14,340 nt of DNA, from the NCBI GenBank assembly GCA_023404805.1, contig JAEYAL010000241.1, forward strand, positions 1 through 14,340. Direction: 5' to 3'. Source of the stretch: Actinomycetes bacterium (GTDB lineage Bacteria > Actinomycetota > Thermoleophilia > Solirubrobacterales > Solirubrobacteraceae). A program made the translations under genes and the position numbers. The notes under the pieces are model-generated. The model worked only from the letters and a program-made list of their open reading frames with translations, did not search any database and was not told the DNA's origin. Positions within the stretch are counted from its first letter, which is position 1, and each line of letters opens with the position of its first letter. Shown here in pieces: positions 13,912-14,340 of this stretch.

Positions 13912-13965
13912 TCAGCTCCAGCCCGCGCCGACCGCGCGGCGGAGTTCCACGCCCCTGAGTTCTAC

Positions 13966-14007
13966 CCAGCTCCAGCCAGGTTCCGCCTGGCGGCAGCTGG
14001 TTGGCTG
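13966..14007 (+). promoter_or_regulatory. Leader hairpin with a competing alternative stem
   Basis: CCAGCT (13966-13971) pairs with AGCTGG (13995-14000) and, inside it, GCCAGG (13975-13980) pairs with CCTGGC (13986-13991) around a TTCCG loop. A mutually exclusive stem can form between CAGCCA (13973-13978) and TGGCTG (14002-14007). CAGCTCCAGCC in the 5' arm also occurs at 13913-13923, giving a second possible partner. No T-tract follows. It does not match a riboswitch class I can recognise. Confidence 0.4.
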
Positions 14008-14041
14008 TCCCCGCCGCGCCGTTTGGCTGCGCGACCGGGCT

Positions 14042-14060
14042 ACGGCCGCATCACGGCCGT
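14042..14060 (+). promoter_or_regulatory. Second leader hairpin before the MFS start
   Basis: ACGGCCG and CGGCCGT form a perfect 7-bp stem with a CATCA loop, ending 25 bases before the TTG start of the MFS gene and 11 bases before its ribosome site. Confidence 0.35.
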
Positions 14061-14071
14061 GCGGCGGCCAT

Positions 14072-14077
14072 GAGAGG
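14072..14077 (+). promoter_or_regulatory. Ribosome binding site of the MFS gene
   Basis: GAGAGG lies 8 bases before TTG 14086 and decides this start. It is one of the few Shine-Dalgarno-like sites in the window, consistent with a message that has a long leader. Confidence 0.55.
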
Positions 14078-14085
14078 TTGAGACG

Positions 14086-14340
14086 TTGTCTTCATATCGT
14101 GCCCTGCTGGCACGGCCCCGGGCGCTGCCGCTGGCCGCGTCCTCAGGTGTCGGCTGGTGGGCGTTCAACGGGTACGGGCTCGCGCTTGTGCTCGCCATCG
14201 AGCATGCGACCGGATCGTTCGCCGTCGCTGGCGCCGCCACGGCCGCGTTCGGCGCCGGGTCGGCGGTGTTCGCGCCGGTCCGCGGCCGCGCGGTCGACCG
14301 CGGTGGCGCGCCTGCGCTGCTGCGGCTCGCCGCCCTGCAC
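14086..14340 (+). CDS. MFS transporter, N-terminal part (cut by window end)
   Basis: Only the first 85 codons are present. They start at TTG and read MSSYRALLARPRALPLAA, a first hydrophobic segment, then LALVLAIEHATGSFAVAGA, a second segment (about 48-60), and VRGRAVDRGGAPALLRLAALH. The order YRALL..P...LLA, then LVL..ATGSFA.AG, then G..VDR.G is typical of actinobacterial major facilitator proteins; the VDRGG is the loop between helices 2 and 3. The substrate is unknown; drug or metabolite export is common in this group. The frame is open to the window edge. Confidence 0.75.
   Translation, partial: MSSYRALLARPRALPLAASSGVGWWAFNGYGLALVLAIEHATGSFAVAGAATAAFGAGSAVFAPVRGRAVDRGGAPALLRLAALH

Noticed and set aside
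13912..14085. A known riboswitch (TPP, cobalamin, guanidine, ydaO classes) in the MFS leader
   Set aside because: The hairpins are real, but I could not match the conserved core bases of any of these classes.

Overview
The window is very GC-rich, with G or C at most third codon positions and almost gap-free packing. Gene content points to an actinomycete-type bacterium: MurT/GatD lipid II amidation, the succinylase lysine branch with the actinobacterial form of DapD, and many TANNNT promoter boxes a few bases before start codons. A Thermoleophilia/Solirubrobacterales origin is my best guess, but it is inferred from the general look of the proteins. No mobile element, CRISPR array, tRNA or rRNA is visible.

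Layout: (1) 4-3042, plus strand: murT, a SAM methyltransferase, gatD. (2) 3039-5351, minus strand: a RfaE2-type nucleotidyltransferase, a two-domain deaminase, and an internally duplicated membrane protein that probably starts at CTG. (3) 5420-7419, plus strand: divergent thyA, an unannotated 25-residue membrane peptide, folA (DHFR), and a HIT-family protein. (4) 7464-8057, plus: a protein resembling the N-terminal domain of phage-tail/contractile-injection-associated proteins; it converges on dut (minus). (5) hflX (minus), divergent from (6) dapE-dapC-dapD (plus), 10217-13805, closed by a good terminator hairpin. (7) 13824-14085: a structured leader with a possible 10-codon leaderless ORF, followed by the start of an MFS transporter cut by the window edge.

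Functional themes are cell wall and diaminopimelate supply (MurT/GatD amidates the D-Glu of lipid II; DapC/D/E make meso-DAP and lysine) and thymidylate/folate metabolism (dUTPase makes dUMP, ThyA methylates it, DHFR recycles the folate; the deaminase could add dUMP from dCMP). The most unusual points are the repeated leaderless promoter architecture, the methyltransferase between murT and gatD, the deaminase with a degenerate nucleotidyltransferase-like front half, the tiny membrane peptide between thyA and folA, the orphan tail-like protein, and the MFS leader.
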